Below, one piece after another: positions 16,356 to 25,403 of a stretch of DNA of 64,000 nucleotides (the first letter of the stretch is position 1; each line of letters begins with the position of its first letter). The notes below the pieces were generated by a model. The model saw nothing but the letters and a program-made list of their open reading frames with translations, did no database searches and had not been told where the DNA came from. The translations under genes were made by a program, and so were the position numbers. This DNA is from Oscillospiraceae bacterium (GTDB lineage Bacteria; Bacillota; Clostridia; Oscillospirales; Oscillospiraceae), in assembly GCA_017458335.1 (NCBI GenBank), contig JAFTFT010000023.1, positions 17,853-81,852 on the forward strand, given 5' to 3'.

Positions 16356-17897
16356 TTACGCTTCGCTCTTCCCGTCCAGCACTTCCATGATGGTGCGGCG
16401 CATGGCCTCTACGTCAATGGGCTTTGCGATATGTCCCTGCATCCCCGCTTCTCTTGCCGCTTCTTCGTCCTCCTTGAAGGCATTGGCCGTCATGGCGATG
16501 ATCGGAATCTTCGAGAGGCGTGCGTCCGGCAGTTCCCGGATCGCTCTCGCCGCTTCATAGCCGTCCATCACGGGCATCTGAATATCCATGAGGACCGCGC
16601 TGTAATAACCCGGTGTGGATTCCATCACCATCCGGACGGCGCACTCCCCGTTCTCGGCGTTCTCCACCTGGAAGCCCATTCCCGTAAGCAGCTCATTTGC
16701 AATCTCGCGGTTGATCATGTTGTCCTCGGCCAGGAGCAGACGTGCTGATTTCGCCCGATTGGCGCAGGCGCAGGGTTTCGGATCTGTCGATACCGGATCG
16801 CGCCCGATGATCAGTGGCAGGTTCAGCGTAACGATAAATTCGCTTCCCTTCTCCTGCTCGGTAAGGACTTCGATTTCTCCGCCCATCAGGTCGACAATCT
16901 TCTTCGTGATCGCCATGCCGAGGCCGGTTCCCTGGGTTCTGCTGACCGTAGAGGTTCTTTCCCTTTCAAACGGCTGAAAGATATTCTCTGCAAACTCCGG
17001 ACTCATCCCGATCCCATTGTCCTTGATGCGGATCTCATATGTGCCGGTCTCTTCGTCCCCTTGGGTCTGCCGCAGAGACAGCTGTACTTCTCCGCCATTC
17101 GGCGTGAATTTGCAGGCATTTCCGAGAATGTTCACCAGGATTCGGTCCAGCTGGTTTCCGTCACACATTACACAGCGGTCTTTCACATCACAGAGGACCG
17201 TGAAGCGGATGTCCTTTTCTTCCATCTGCCCGCTGATCAGGTCTCCGGCTGCCCGCACGGTGTCTTCAATGTCGATCGGTTCCGGCTGCAGTTCCATCTT
17301 TCCGCTCTCGATGCGGCTCATCTCCAGCACGTCGTTGACGATAGCCAGCAGCTGATGTCCCGCGATGTCAATCTTGTTCAGATACTCTCCGATCTCTTCC
17401 CGGGAACGTCCGTCCTTTCTGGCCAGGGTCGTGTAGCCCAGAATGGCGTTGAGCGGGGTACGGATGTCATGAGACATGTTGGAGAGAAAAAAGGTCTTCG
17501 CCCGGCTGGCATCTTCCGCCGCGATCAGGCGCGCTTCCAGCTTTTCATTCTCCTGAATTCTGTCTGCAACCCTCCGGATCAGCAGCTGCATCGCCATGAC
17601 GAAGATGCTCCCGCCGAACAGGATCGCCGACACCAGAAGATCCGGCTTTCCGAAGAAGCCGACCGCGAGATACCCGCACAGGAACAGTACCAGCAGCAGA
17701 ATCGGAAGCCGCAGGATGCGCTCTTCCTGCTTCCAGTCGCCCCGCTCCCGGATATGTCTTGCAAATAGGACATACTGCCGGATATTGCAGACCATCAGGG
17801 CGCTGCCCAAATAGATCATGCCGTAAATCAACAGATTTCTGATTGTTCCGCGCCCCCTTTCTTTCTGCTCTTTGCAGATGATTTGTGAAGCACTCAT
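16356..17897 (-). CDS. Hybrid sensor histidine kinase / response regulator
   Basis: A 513-residue membrane kinase. Three hydrophobic segments occupy residues ~20-107 with almost no extracellular loop, so sensing is probably within the membrane or by partners. A coiled linker follows. The HisKA domain has the phospho-accepting H143 in SHDIRTPLN. The HATPase has the N box (NILGNACKF, ~256-264), G1 box DNGIGM and TGLGMAI. A C-terminal receiver has the phospho-acceptor D438 in LMDIQMPVMDG and K492 in HIAKPID. No Hpt domain or output regulator is adjacent. The start is uncertain because the ATG at 17897 has no clear ribosome site. Signal unknown. Confidence 0.88.
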   Translation of the reverse strand: MSASQIICKEQKERGRGTIRNLLIYGMIYLGSALMVCNIRQYVLFARHIRERGDWKQEERILRLPILLLVLFLCGYLAVGFFGKPDLLVSAILFGGSIFVMAMQLLIRRVADRIQENEKLEARLIAAEDASRAKTFFLSNMSHDIRTPLNAILGYTTLARKDGRSREEIGEYLNKIDIAGHQLLAIVNDVLEMSRIESGKMELQPEPIDIEDTVRAAGDLISGQMEEKDIRFTVLCDVKDRCVMCDGNQLDRILVNILGNACKFTPNGGEVQLSLRQTQGDEETGTYEIRIKDNGIGMSPEFAENIFQPFERERTSTVSRTQGTGLGMAITKKIVDLMGGEIEVLTEQEKGSEFIVTLNLPLIIGRDPVSTDPKPCACANRAKSARLLLAEDNMINREIANELLTGMGFQVENAENGECAVRMVMESTPGYYSAVLMDIQMPVMDGYEAARAIRELPDARLSKIPIIAMTANAFKEDEEAAREAGMQGHIAKPIDVEAMRRTIMEVLDGKSEA

Positions 17898-17995
17898 TAT
17901 TTATAATTTTACTCGGATTCCATCAAAATAGCAATCCTTTTTCAAGTCGTTTTCACCGTCGTGGGAAATGCTATCACGCATGCAGCCGCCCGGGC

Positions 17996-18044
17996 AAAAA
18001 AGCGGGAAGCGCGTTTCGATTTCTGAAACGGCCTCCCGCTTTTC
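17996..18044 (-). terminator. Terminator of the MacB-like export operon
   Basis: Minus strand: AAAGCGGGAGGC...GTTTC pairs with GAAAC...GCTTCCCGCTTT and ends in TTTTTT (17996-18001). It follows the adaptor stop at 18059. Confidence 0.85.
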
Positions 18045-18058
18045 ATGTCTTTTCAGTT

Positions 18059-18889
18059 TTATCTGTTTCCCGGAAATCCGGGCGGCTGCCCGAACGGCAC
18101 GCTCTCTTCTTCCTGCGGCAGATAATATTCATAGAACACCGTCTGCCCCTCGGCGAGTCCGTTCAGGATCTCCACGTTTTCTCCATCGGAAATGCCGGTC
18201 TCGACCTGCACTTCCCCTGTCGGTTTTCCGGTCTTGTTATCCAGTGCGGTATACACATAGCTTCTGCTTCCCCTGTCATGCACGGCTGCCGACGGGATCA
18301 GAAGGGCGGAGCGGCTGCCCCGGTGCACCACGACGGATGCGTTCATTCCGTCCAGCATATCCGGTGCCCGGTCCAGGCGCAGTTCCACGTCGTACTTGCT
18401 GTTGCCTCCGGAGTTTTCGCCCATGGCGCCGATCTCGGTCACGTGCGCGGTGAAGCTCCGATCCGGCAGCGCGTCCACGGTCACGTCCGCGCTCATCCCG
18501 AGTTCATACTGCAGCACATCCAGTTCGTCCACCTTGATGTGAATGGTCATGCTGTCGTCCGGTATGATGGAGAGAATGGTCTGCTCCTCCAGGTCATAGA
18601 GGCCGTCGTCCTCTTCCTCTGTCTGGGTTCCGCTCATCATCGAAGAGGGGATGCTGATGTTGAAACTGAAACCGCCAAGCAGACTGCCGATATCGAAGCC
18701 TGAGAAGTCTGGCATCTGAGGGATTTGGGGAGCCTTGGAGACTATTTCAACATTTTGAACGCCGCCAACTATTGTTACACTGACGACGTCCCCGACCCCA
18801 ATACTGCTTTCACCAACAGAAACCGGAATCGATTTTTCGTCACCGGTGAGGACATTTTTCCCGTTCACGGTTGCTATTCCACCCTCCAC
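18059..18889 (-). CDS. Split efflux adaptor, C-terminal part
   Basis: A 276-residue frame holding the C-terminal half of a MacA/HlyD-type membrane fusion protein: a glycine/serine-rich insert, then a beta-barrel region (SMTIHIKVDELDVLQ, MSADVTVDALPDRSF) and a membrane-proximal region ending in a permuted HlyD block (EVQVETGISDGENVEIL). It is in the same frame as the N-terminal part (18908-19969) and separated only by a TGA and six codons. The nominal GTG start has only a weak GGAACC upstream, so independent translation is doubtful. It is best read as one gene broken by a nonsense codon. The intact paralogue is at 21859-23583. Confidence 0.7.
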   Translation of the reverse strand: MEGGIATVNGKNVLTGDEKSIPVSVGESSIGVGDVVSVTIVGGVQNVEIVSKAPQIPQMPDFSGFDIGSLLGGFSFNISIPSSMMSGTQTEEEDDGLYDLEEQTILSIIPDDSMTIHIKVDELDVLQYELGMSADVTVDALPDRSFTAHVTEIGAMGENSGGNSKYDVELRLDRAPDMLDGMNASVVVHRGSRSALLIPSAAVHDRGSRSYVYTALDNKTGKPTGEVQVETGISDGENVEILNGLAEGQTVFYEYYLPQEEESVPFGQPPGFPGNR

Positions 18890-18907
18890 ACTGATGACGG
18901 TTCCGAC

Positions 18908-19969
18908 TCACACTCCATCCTCGGTAGTTTCTTCCTCCGCAACTTCACTCCCCAGCAGCTTGATCGTATACTCCTTGTCCCGGGAAGCAGTGTTCTTGAT
19001 CTTGTTTTCGTCGATATCACTGACGAATCCGGCATTGGGCGCTTTCACCGTATCGTCCTCATACAGGGCGAAGAGTTCCTGCATCAGTTCTTCATACTGG
19101 CGGTGTTTTGCCGCCAGTGCCTGATACTCCGCGTTTCCGGTAAGCTTTTCGACCTCTACAATCCCGTTGCCAACCCAGATCTGCTGGTTTTCCTTCACAT
19201 AGACATGGTTTACAATCCCGTCGGTGGCGAGCAGTGTCCAGGGATTATGAACGGCCAGGAAGCCGCTGCCGATCTCTGTCCCGTCTGTCGCATACACCGT
19301 TACCGGATTGCCGATGCACGGTCCGTCGTCCGAAAGCGTGACCCGGATCATGTGTTCCATCGCCGTCTCTACCCGTCCGGGCACTTCGGTCCCGTCCGGG
19401 AGCTTCACGTTCACGCGGGTCCCCGCCTCAACGGGACGGTCGGTCCGGATCTCCGAGACCATCAGGCCGTCTACCGACACCACCGCCACGGCGCCGCGGT
19501 CCACCGTGACCTGACGGACATCGTCTCCGATCCCCGCATAGACCGCCTTCACCCGCCCGTTCACCTGTGCGGTCAGCTTTGCCACTGAATAGGTGTTGGC
19601 ATTGGTAAGCATTTGAAACGCCACGTCCTCCAGACTCTTCTGGACATCCGATATCGCGCCCAGCAGAGTCACGCGGTCAACACGGGCCAGCGCCTGCCCC
19701 TCCTCAACCCGGTCTCCGTTTTTGACCAGAAACTCGGTGATCTCGATGGAGGATGGCACGGTAACCTCCACCGGATTCTCCGCGGTCAGCGTCCCGCCGC
19801 CTGCCAGCGTGTTTTCGATCTCTCCCGTCTCCGCCCGGGCTGTGAGCACGCTCGCCTCTGTCCCCGCTGTCGCTTTTCGCGCAAGCTGTGGCAGCATGCC
19901 GAGGACCAGAGCGATCAGTGCCAGTACGATCCAGGGAATAAAACGCCGGATCCCTTTCTTTCTCTTCAT
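18908..19969 (-). CDS. Split efflux adaptor, N-terminal part
   Basis: A 353-residue N-terminal half of a membrane fusion protein: signal anchor (residues ~10-30), the first lipoyl/barrel strands (GEIENTLAGGGTLTAENPVEV), a short hairpin and a returning lipoyl half (EDDTVKAPNAGFVSDID) near the end. It ends at a TGA (18908-18910), beyond which the same frame continues sensibly (VGTVISVEGGIATVNGK). The ATG has GAGGAGGG upstream and lies 12 bases after the permease stop, the last part of the export operon. If truncated here it would lack the beta-barrel and membrane-proximal domains and should not work as a full adaptor. Confidence 0.75.
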   Translation of the reverse strand: MKRKKGIRRFIPWIVLALIALVLGMLPQLARKATAGTEASVLTARAETGEIENTLAGGGTLTAENPVEVTVPSSIEITEFLVKNGDRVEEGQALARVDRVTLLGAISDVQKSLEDVAFQMLTNANTYSVAKLTAQVNGRVKAVYAGIGDDVRQVTVDRGAVAVVSVDGLMVSEIRTDRPVEAGTRVNVKLPDGTEVPGRVETAMEHMIRVTLSDDGPCIGNPVTVYATDGTEIGSGFLAVHNPWTLLATDGIVNHVYVKENQQIWVGNGIVEVEKLTGNAEYQALAAKHRQYEELMQELFALYEDDTVKAPNAGFVSDIDENKIKNTASRDKEYTIKLLGSEVAEEETTEDGV

Positions 19970-19981
19970 GCCGTTCCCTCC

Positions 19982-21172
19982 TCAGCCGCCGTAGTGCAGC
20001 GCGTCGATGGGCTTCATCTTTGCAGCCTTGTTTGCGGGATAAAGGCCGAAGATCACCCCGATCAGGAAGCAGAACAGAACCGACAGCACAACAACCCTTC
20101 CGTTCAGACGGAAGGAGATGGAGGCGCTCACCGTGATGGCCGAGATGATCTGGAGGATGCCCCAGGAGACAAAGATTCCCAGCGCGCAGCCCAGCATACA
20201 CAGAACCACCGCTTCGATCAGGAACTGCACCAGGATGGTCCGGCGGCTCGCGCCGATGGCTTTCCGGATGCCGATTTCGCGGGTGCGTTCGGTCACCGTG
20301 ACCAGCATAATGTTCATGATCCCGATGCCGCCGACGATCAGCGAGATAGCCGCAATCCCGCCCAGCAGGATGTTCAGGAAGTTGCTGATACGTCCCATCG
20401 CTTCCTCGATCATGTTCTGGGAAGAGATCGAGAAGGCATCGTCGTCTTCATTGAAGCGCTCCAGCAGAAGATTTTTCATAACCTCCTCGGCCTGATCGAG
20501 GGTGTAGCCCTCGGCCGCGCCGATGTAGAAGGTCGAAATCGTCGATCCGTTGTCTGTGGAGAGACGCATGAGTGAGGTATAGGGGATATACGCTGTCTTC
20601 ATACCGCCGGAGAGAATCGTCGCAAGTGACTCTTCCTCATCCTCCAGCACACCGACGACGGTATACTTGATGCCGTTGAGGGAGATTTCCTTCCCCAGGC
20701 AGTCTTTATAACCGATCAGGTCCTCCGCGGTTCCTTCCGGAATCACGCAGACCCGGTTGCTGTTTTTCACATCGCTTGCGGCGATGAACCGCCCCATAAT
20801 AAGCTGCATGCTCTGAATCTTATACTCATCCTGGGTGACGCCGTAAACGTTGAAGTCCGCGCTCTCCGTGCCGAACTTTCCGGTTGCCGTGCTGGTGGCG
20901 TAGGGCGCCATGGCCGCGATGCTTGGCTCGGTGTCCACCCAGTTCTCCAGATCCTGCAGCTTGACGGGAATCCCCTTGTCGTCCGAGACCCGCACCGTAA
21001 GCAGGCTGCTGCCGAGGCTGGAAACCTCACTGGTGATGGAACTGGTCGCACTGTCCACCAGGCTCACCAGCACCACCAGTGCCATCACGCCGATGATGAT
21101 GCCGAGCATCGTAAGGGCTGCGCGCATCTTGTTCGCTCCGATGCTGCGGAGCGCCATTTTCACTGCCATCAT
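19982..21172 (-). CDS. MacB/YknZ-type ABC transporter permease
   Basis: A 396-residue permease of the MacB/FtsX type: one membrane helix near residue 20 (MLGIIIGVMALVVLVSL), a large extracellular domain at ~45-270, then three C-terminal helices from GGIAAISLIVGGIGIMNIMLV on. The TERTREIGIRKAIGA coupling motif sits between the last helices. Such permeases work with a separate ATPase and an adaptor to export peptides, antibiotics or toxins by a mechanotransmission cycle. The ATG overlaps the ATPase stop by one base (TGATG). Substrate unknown. Confidence 0.93.
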   Translation of the reverse strand: MMAVKMALRSIGANKMRAALTMLGIIIGVMALVVLVSLVDSATSSITSEVSSLGSSLLTVRVSDDKGIPVKLQDLENWVDTEPSIAAMAPYATSTATGKFGTESADFNVYGVTQDEYKIQSMQLIMGRFIAASDVKNSNRVCVIPEGTAEDLIGYKDCLGKEISLNGIKYTVVGVLEDEEESLATILSGGMKTAYIPYTSLMRLSTDNGSTISTFYIGAAEGYTLDQAEEVMKNLLLERFNEDDDAFSISSQNMIEEAMGRISNFLNILLGGIAAISLIVGGIGIMNIMLVTVTERTREIGIRKAIGASRRTILVQFLIEAVVLCMLGCALGIFVSWGILQIISAITVSASISFRLNGRVVVLSVLFCFLIGVIFGLYPANKAAKMKPIDALHYGG

Positions 21173-21843
21173 CAGAGCGACACCTCCGTGAGTCTGCCGT
21201 CCAGGATATGCACGATCCGCTTCGCCTGCCTGGCGATATCGTTGTCGTGGGTAATCAGCACAATGGTGTTGCCCTGTTCGTGCAGCTCCTGAAACATCTG
21301 CATGATCTCCCGGCTGGTTTTGGAATCCAGGTTTCCCGTCGGTTCGTCCGCCAGGATCAGAGAGGGCTTCGTAACCAGGGCGCGCGCCACGGCGACGCGC
21401 TGCTGCTGTCCGCCGGAGAGCTCTGTCGGCAGGTGTTTGGCCCGTTTTGACAGGCCGACACGCTCCAGGGCCTCGTGGACCCGCTGCTGCCGCTCTGCCC
21501 GTTTTACCCCCTGATAGATCAGAGGCAGCTCCACGTTTTCTTCCGCGGAGAGCTTCGCAATCAGGTTGAAACTCTGAAACACAAAGCCGATCTTCCGGTT
21601 TCGCACATTGGCCAGCTCGTTTTCCGAATAGGCCTCGATGGGCATGCCGTCCAGGAGATACTGTCCGCCGTCCGCCACATCCAGACAGCCGATGATGTTC
21701 ATAAGCGTCGATTTTCCGGAGCCTGACGGCCCGATGATGCTGACAAACTCCTTCGGATAGACATGCAGATTGGCATGGTCCAGAGCGTGGACGCGTTCAT
21801 CACCGATCTGATAAATCTTTGAAACATCTCTCAGTTCGATCAC
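21172..21843 (-). CDS. MacB/LolD-type ABC transporter ATPase
   Basis: A 223-residue ATPase of the LolD/MacB branch: Walker [10 protein letters not shown] near residue 40, Q-loop VFQSFNLI, signature [10 protein letters not shown] near 140, Walker [13 protein letters not shown] near 160 and the switch histidine in VLITHD. It powers the permease encoded immediately downstream. The start is GTG, with GGAGG 8 bases upstream. It follows the intact adaptor by 15 bases. Confidence 0.95.
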   Translation of the reverse strand: MIELRDVSKIYQIGDERVHALDHANLHVYPKEFVSIIGPSGSGKSTLMNIIGCLDVADGGQYLLDGMPIEAYSENELANVRNRKIGFVFQSFNLIAKLSAEENVELPLIYQGVKRAERQQRVHEALERVGLSKRAKHLPTELSGGQQQRVAVARALVTKPSLILADEPTGNLDSKTSREIMQMFQELHEQGNTIVLITHDNDIARQAKRIVHILDGRLTEVSL

Positions 21844-21858
21844 GATTCTGTCCTCCGC

Positions 21859-23583
21859 TCAGCGCCCGTAGCTTCCCGGACGGCCGTTCATGCCGGGGCC
21901 GCCCATCATCATATAGAAGTTGTCCTCTTCCTTCTCTGTGTAATAGACGGTGGTTCCCTCTTCGATTCCGCTGCGGATCTCGGCAAAATCATCGTTCGAG
22001 ATTCCGACCTCTACCGGCATGTTGCCGCCGAAGGTCTTTGTCTCCTCGTCGTAGGAGGTATAAACAAAGGCGCCGGCGCTGGTGCGGTGGATGGCGTCCG
22101 CAGGGACGATGAGCACGTTCTCATCTCCCTGGATATTCACGATGACATCCGCCGACATTCCGCTGAGCATTCCTTTTTCTTTGGCAAAGGTAATCTCAGC
22201 CGAATAGGTGGTCACGCCGCCGCTGCTGTTGGCCGTCCGGTCCACCTCGGTCACAGTCCCGTTAAAGTGGTTCTCCCCCACCGACTCGATCGTGACTTCT
22301 GCCGCCTGTCCGACTTCCAGCGACAGAATGTCTGCTTCGTCGACGCTGATCTTGACCAGCATGCTGACATCCGGCGCCATCGTCACGATCACGATCCCGT
22401 CCTCGTCTCCCTGCGTGGTCACCGACGTCGCCGCGGCAGAAGACGCGGCCGTCACGGTGCTCCCCATGGTGGCATACATGCCGTATGAGGGCATTCCGGA
22501 CTGAGCTGCGGAAGCGGAGGACGCATCGGCAGCTGCAGCTGTCTTGTCATTTTCGTCATAGTCAATTCGCAGGATTGAGCCGTCAAACGGTGCCCGGAGC
22601 GCGCCGCCCTGGTACAGGTCCAGCAGCTCCAGCAGGGTTTTTTCCTTTTCCTTGCGCTGTTTGAGCACGCTGTTGTAATGTGAGCTGTAGCCGGTATCCG
22701 TCAGATTGAAGAGAATGCTCGCCGCATTGACCTGCATGTTCTCGCCGAAAGTAACCTGGGAGACCGTTCCGGTAAAACCGGTCACCCGGAACACGCTGTG
22801 AATGCTGAGTGTTCCGCTGCCGAGCTCATCGCCGTTTTCGTCCAGGATACGGACTTTTTCGTCGACTTCGGGACCGTTGTCCGTCACGAGCACCGTCACC
22901 CGCTCTCCGACCCGCTTTTCCACGCTGCCGTCGATGACGCTGCCGTTTGCCCGTTCCACGCGCACCTTGTCCCCGGCGGCCAGGCTGTCGTTTTCAATCT
23001 CCGCCGCCATCTTTCCGTCCAGCGAGATCAGGGCAAGGGCGCCGTTTTCCACCATGCAGGCCGCCACATCTGTTTTCGGGCCGGCATAGATCTTCTTCAC
23101 CCGGCCGGAGACCCCCGCCGTCACATTTGTGTTGACCCGGTCTCCGCTGGAGGAGGCCAGCTCCTTGTCCAGTTCATCCAGCTCTTCCTGAACGGATGCC
23201 AGCGTGCTCAGGACCGAAGTCAGATCCAGCGTAGCGATCAGATCGCCTTTCTTCAGCTTGTCGTTCGACTTGACCATCACCTCGTCGATCTCGACCCCCT
23301 CCGGAACCGTGACCTTCTCCGTGTCGACATCTTCGATGGTGCCCGAACCGCTCACCCGCGTGCTGATGCTTCCGATGGACGCGTCGTACGTGCGGACCTC
23401 ATCGGCCTCTGTCGCCATGCTGGCTTCCACGCGCCTGCGCAGAACATTGACCGCGTACAGAATTCCGCCTGCCACAATCGCAAGAATCACCAGCACGGTG
23501 ATCCATCTGCGCCTGCGTTTTCTTCTCTTCGCCTTGTTAAGCGCCTCAAACAGCGCATCGTCATTTTTTCTTACTTCGTCCAC
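21859..23583 (-). CDS. Efflux adaptor (membrane fusion protein), intact
   Basis: A 574-residue HlyD/MacA-family adaptor: a basic N-terminus, one membrane helix (WITVLVILAIVAGGILYAV), lipoyl halves (SGTIEDVDTEKVTVPEG and the later LRAPFDGSILRIDYD) around a short hairpin, a Ser/Ala-rich linker, beta-barrel (VSMLVKISVDEADILSL) and a membrane-proximal domain, ending in a Gly/Met/Pro-rich tail. An ATG 39 bases upstream is rejected: GGAGGG sits 7 bases before the GTG at 23583. It is the first gene of the export operon: adaptor, ATPase, permease, then a second adaptor that is split. It links the permease to the outside. Confidence 0.88.
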   Translation of the reverse strand: MDEVRKNDDALFEALNKAKRRKRRRRWITVLVILAIVAGGILYAVNVLRRRVEASMATEADEVRTYDASIGSISTRVSGSGTIEDVDTEKVTVPEGVEIDEVMVKSNDKLKKGDLIATLDLTSVLSTLASVQEELDELDKELASSSGDRVNTNVTAGVSGRVKKIYAGPKTDVAACMVENGALALISLDGKMAAEIENDSLAAGDKVRVERANGSVIDGSVEKRVGERVTVLVTDNGPEVDEKVRILDENGDELGSGTLSIHSVFRVTGFTGTVSQVTFGENMQVNAASILFNLTDTGYSSHYNSVLKQRKEKEKTLLELLDLYQGGALRAPFDGSILRIDYDENDKTAAAADASSASAAQSGMPSYGMYATMGSTVTAASSAAATSVTTQGDEDGIVIVTMAPDVSMLVKISVDEADILSLEVGQAAEVTIESVGENHFNGTVTEVDRTANSSGGVTTYSAEITFAKEKGMLSGMSADVIVNIQGDENVLIVPADAIHRTSAGAFVYTSYDEETKTFGGNMPVEVGISNDDFAEIRSGIEEGTTVYYTEKEEDNFYMMMGGPGMNGRPGSYGR

Positions 23584-23695
23584 GGGGCATCCCTCCGACA
23601 AAAAACGTCCGGCCGTTATCATACTCCGGGGCCGGCAGGTGTTGGTGAACGTGCGGCACCCGTATTATGAATATTCTGTGAATCTTTATTCTGCT

Positions 23696-25222
23696 TTATT
23701 CCGTCATTCTGATCGAAATTGCTGCATGAATCACATCCCCTGCGTCCTCCATATCCAGATTGGTCAGTTCGTGGATCCGCCGCATTCGATAGATCAGTGT
23801 CGTCCGGTGGATTTTCAGCGCTCTGGCTGCATCCGTCTGACGCAGCCCGTTCTCCAGCAGGCAGCGCAGTGTCTTCACATATTCCGTCCCGGTCTCACGG
23901 TCCAGCCTCTGGAGCTGCAGCACGGCCGGATGTATCAGATCTTCCGGGTATTCAGCCGCTTTCAGATGGCGGATCATCCGGCTGAACCGCACTTTTTCGT
24001 AGGGAACGATATCCCCCTCCCCCAGCTCAAGCGCCGCCTCGGCCTGCATATCATGGCGCGGCGTTTCGAGGAGCTCCCTGTAGGCGCTGCTGATCCCGCA
24101 GCGCATGTGATGAGCCGCGCAGTAACGCCGGAGCAGTTCTTCCGTTCCCTGCTTCAGTTCTTCCTCTCCTGATGTACAGAGAAAGCATATGGCGGTCTGT
24201 TCTCTGTGGATCACACTGCCGATTCCGTTCAGTCCGCCCCGGTACAGATCTTCCAGGTTCTGCGTCCATTGCATCTCGTTGAGAAATGACAGCCGGGATG
24301 TAAAGCGCAGGAGCCGGAAGAAGCTTCCCGGTTTCCAGCCGGATGCGATCATCCGGGTGTTCAGCCGTTCCTGGGATTTTACCCGCCCCGCGATCAGGTC
24401 GTGCAGCAGCCGGTCATTCAGCGCCACCCGGGTCATCCGCTGCTCTTCGCTGTCCTGAAAACGAACCGCGATCGTGTCGGCAAAAATCTGAAGCAGCTCC
24501 AGCTGTCCCTGCGTCAGCGGCGCGTGATACTCGATGACTGTGACCATACCACAGCGTTTTCCGCGTACCATCACATTGCAGCTGTAGAACGGATCGCTCA
24601 TTCCTTCCCCGATATGGCGGAAAGGCTTTGCGCTTCTGTCCAGTCTGGAGACATACTTCAGCAGTTCATCCGCTTCGGACGACGTCTCTACCCTTGCGGT
24701 GCCGGAGCTGACGGTATCCTTCCACACATTGTCGTCTGTTCCGTCGTCTTTGGTAAAAGCCAGCACCTTCATGCTGCGGTCATACAGAATGATCGGATTG
24801 CGAAGCTGTTTGTGCCCCTCCCGCACCACGGCAAACCAGGACGATCCTTCTCGGATCGCTTGCAACAGATTGTCGTACCATTCGTTGTAGGAGGCAAAGC
24901 AGTCCTGAATCAGTTCCAGGACTTCCGTTTTGCTTTTCCCCGTGCGAAAGACTGCTGCCGCGCTCCCGTCCGGAATGTCAGGGATCCGATCCGCCGCAGC
25001 CTCATCCTTCTCTGCGAGCAGGATCATTCTGGACAGAGGCGTCCCTGTCCAGGAGGCAAGATCCTCCGTACTCAGGACATAAATCCAGTCCTTCCTGGTC
25101 TGTCCCGGCAGCCGGTCAGAAACGCCCTTTACTTCCGTACCCTCCGGGATCCGGCAGAGTACCGGCGGCGTCTGAAGCGTCTCGGAAAGCCACTCTTCTA
25201 CGAGAGAAAATGTATATTTCAT
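23696..25222 (-). CDS. PucR/CdaR-family transcriptional regulator
   Basis: A 508-residue regulator with an N-terminal PucR-type ligand region, a central GGDEF-like/CdaR segment and a C-terminal PucR helix-turn-helix: NGLRQTDAARALKIHRTTL then YRMRRIHELT near residues 455-485. The family activates catabolic or stress genes in response to small molecules such as purines or sugar acids. The ATG at 25222 has GAGGAGAGGG just upstream; an ATG 60 bases earlier does not. It is divergent from the OYE-type operon starting at 25404 and so is its likely regulator, which is inference from position. No effector can be named. Confidence 0.88.
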   Translation of the reverse strand: MKYTFSLVEEWLSETLQTPPVLCRIPEGTEVKGVSDRLPGQTRKDWIYVLSTEDLASWTGTPLSRMILLAEKDEAAADRIPDIPDGSAAAVFRTGKSKTEVLELIQDCFASYNEWYDNLLQAIREGSSWFAVVREGHKQLRNPIILYDRSMKVLAFTKDDGTDDNVWKDTVSSGTARVETSSEADELLKYVSRLDRSAKPFRHIGEGMSDPFYSCNVMVRGKRCGMVTVIEYHAPLTQGQLELLQIFADTIAVRFQDSEEQRMTRVALNDRLLHDLIAGRVKSQERLNTRMIASGWKPGSFFRLLRFTSRLSFLNEMQWTQNLEDLYRGGLNGIGSVIHREQTAICFLCTSGEEELKQGTEELLRRYCAAHHMRCGISSAYRELLETPRHDMQAEAALELGEGDIVPYEKVRFSRMIRHLKAAEYPEDLIHPAVLQLQRLDRETGTEYVKTLRCLLENGLRQTDAARALKIHRTTLIYRMRRIHELTNLDMEDAGDVIHAAISIRMTE

Positions 25223-25308
25223 GCGCCCTCTCCTCTTCCGGAATTCATGTGTTCTTATTGTACTACAAATTGCAGTAATCACAAGTCAAAATTTCTACTC
25301 TGTGACGC

Positions 25309-25336
25309 TTGAAAAGGCCGGGCATTCTGTTAAAAT
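25309..25336 (+). promoter_or_regulatory. Promoter of the OYE pair operon
   Basis: TTGAAA (25309-25314), 16-base spacer, TAAAAT (25331-25336). The leader to the ATG is ~60 bases and has AAGGAG at 25391-25396. It is the divergent region shared with the PucR regulator gene. Confidence 0.6.
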
Positions 25337-25403
25337 ATTATTAAGTGCTATTCTGCCGTGTACAGCACAAATCCGGATATCACCATTTGAAAGGAGCACT
25401 CCC

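Noticed and set aside
18889-18910. TGA as selenocysteine in the efflux adaptor
   Set aside because: Adaptors have no catalytic residue here, no SECIS-like hairpin is apparent just downstream, and the paralogue offers no equivalent cysteine.
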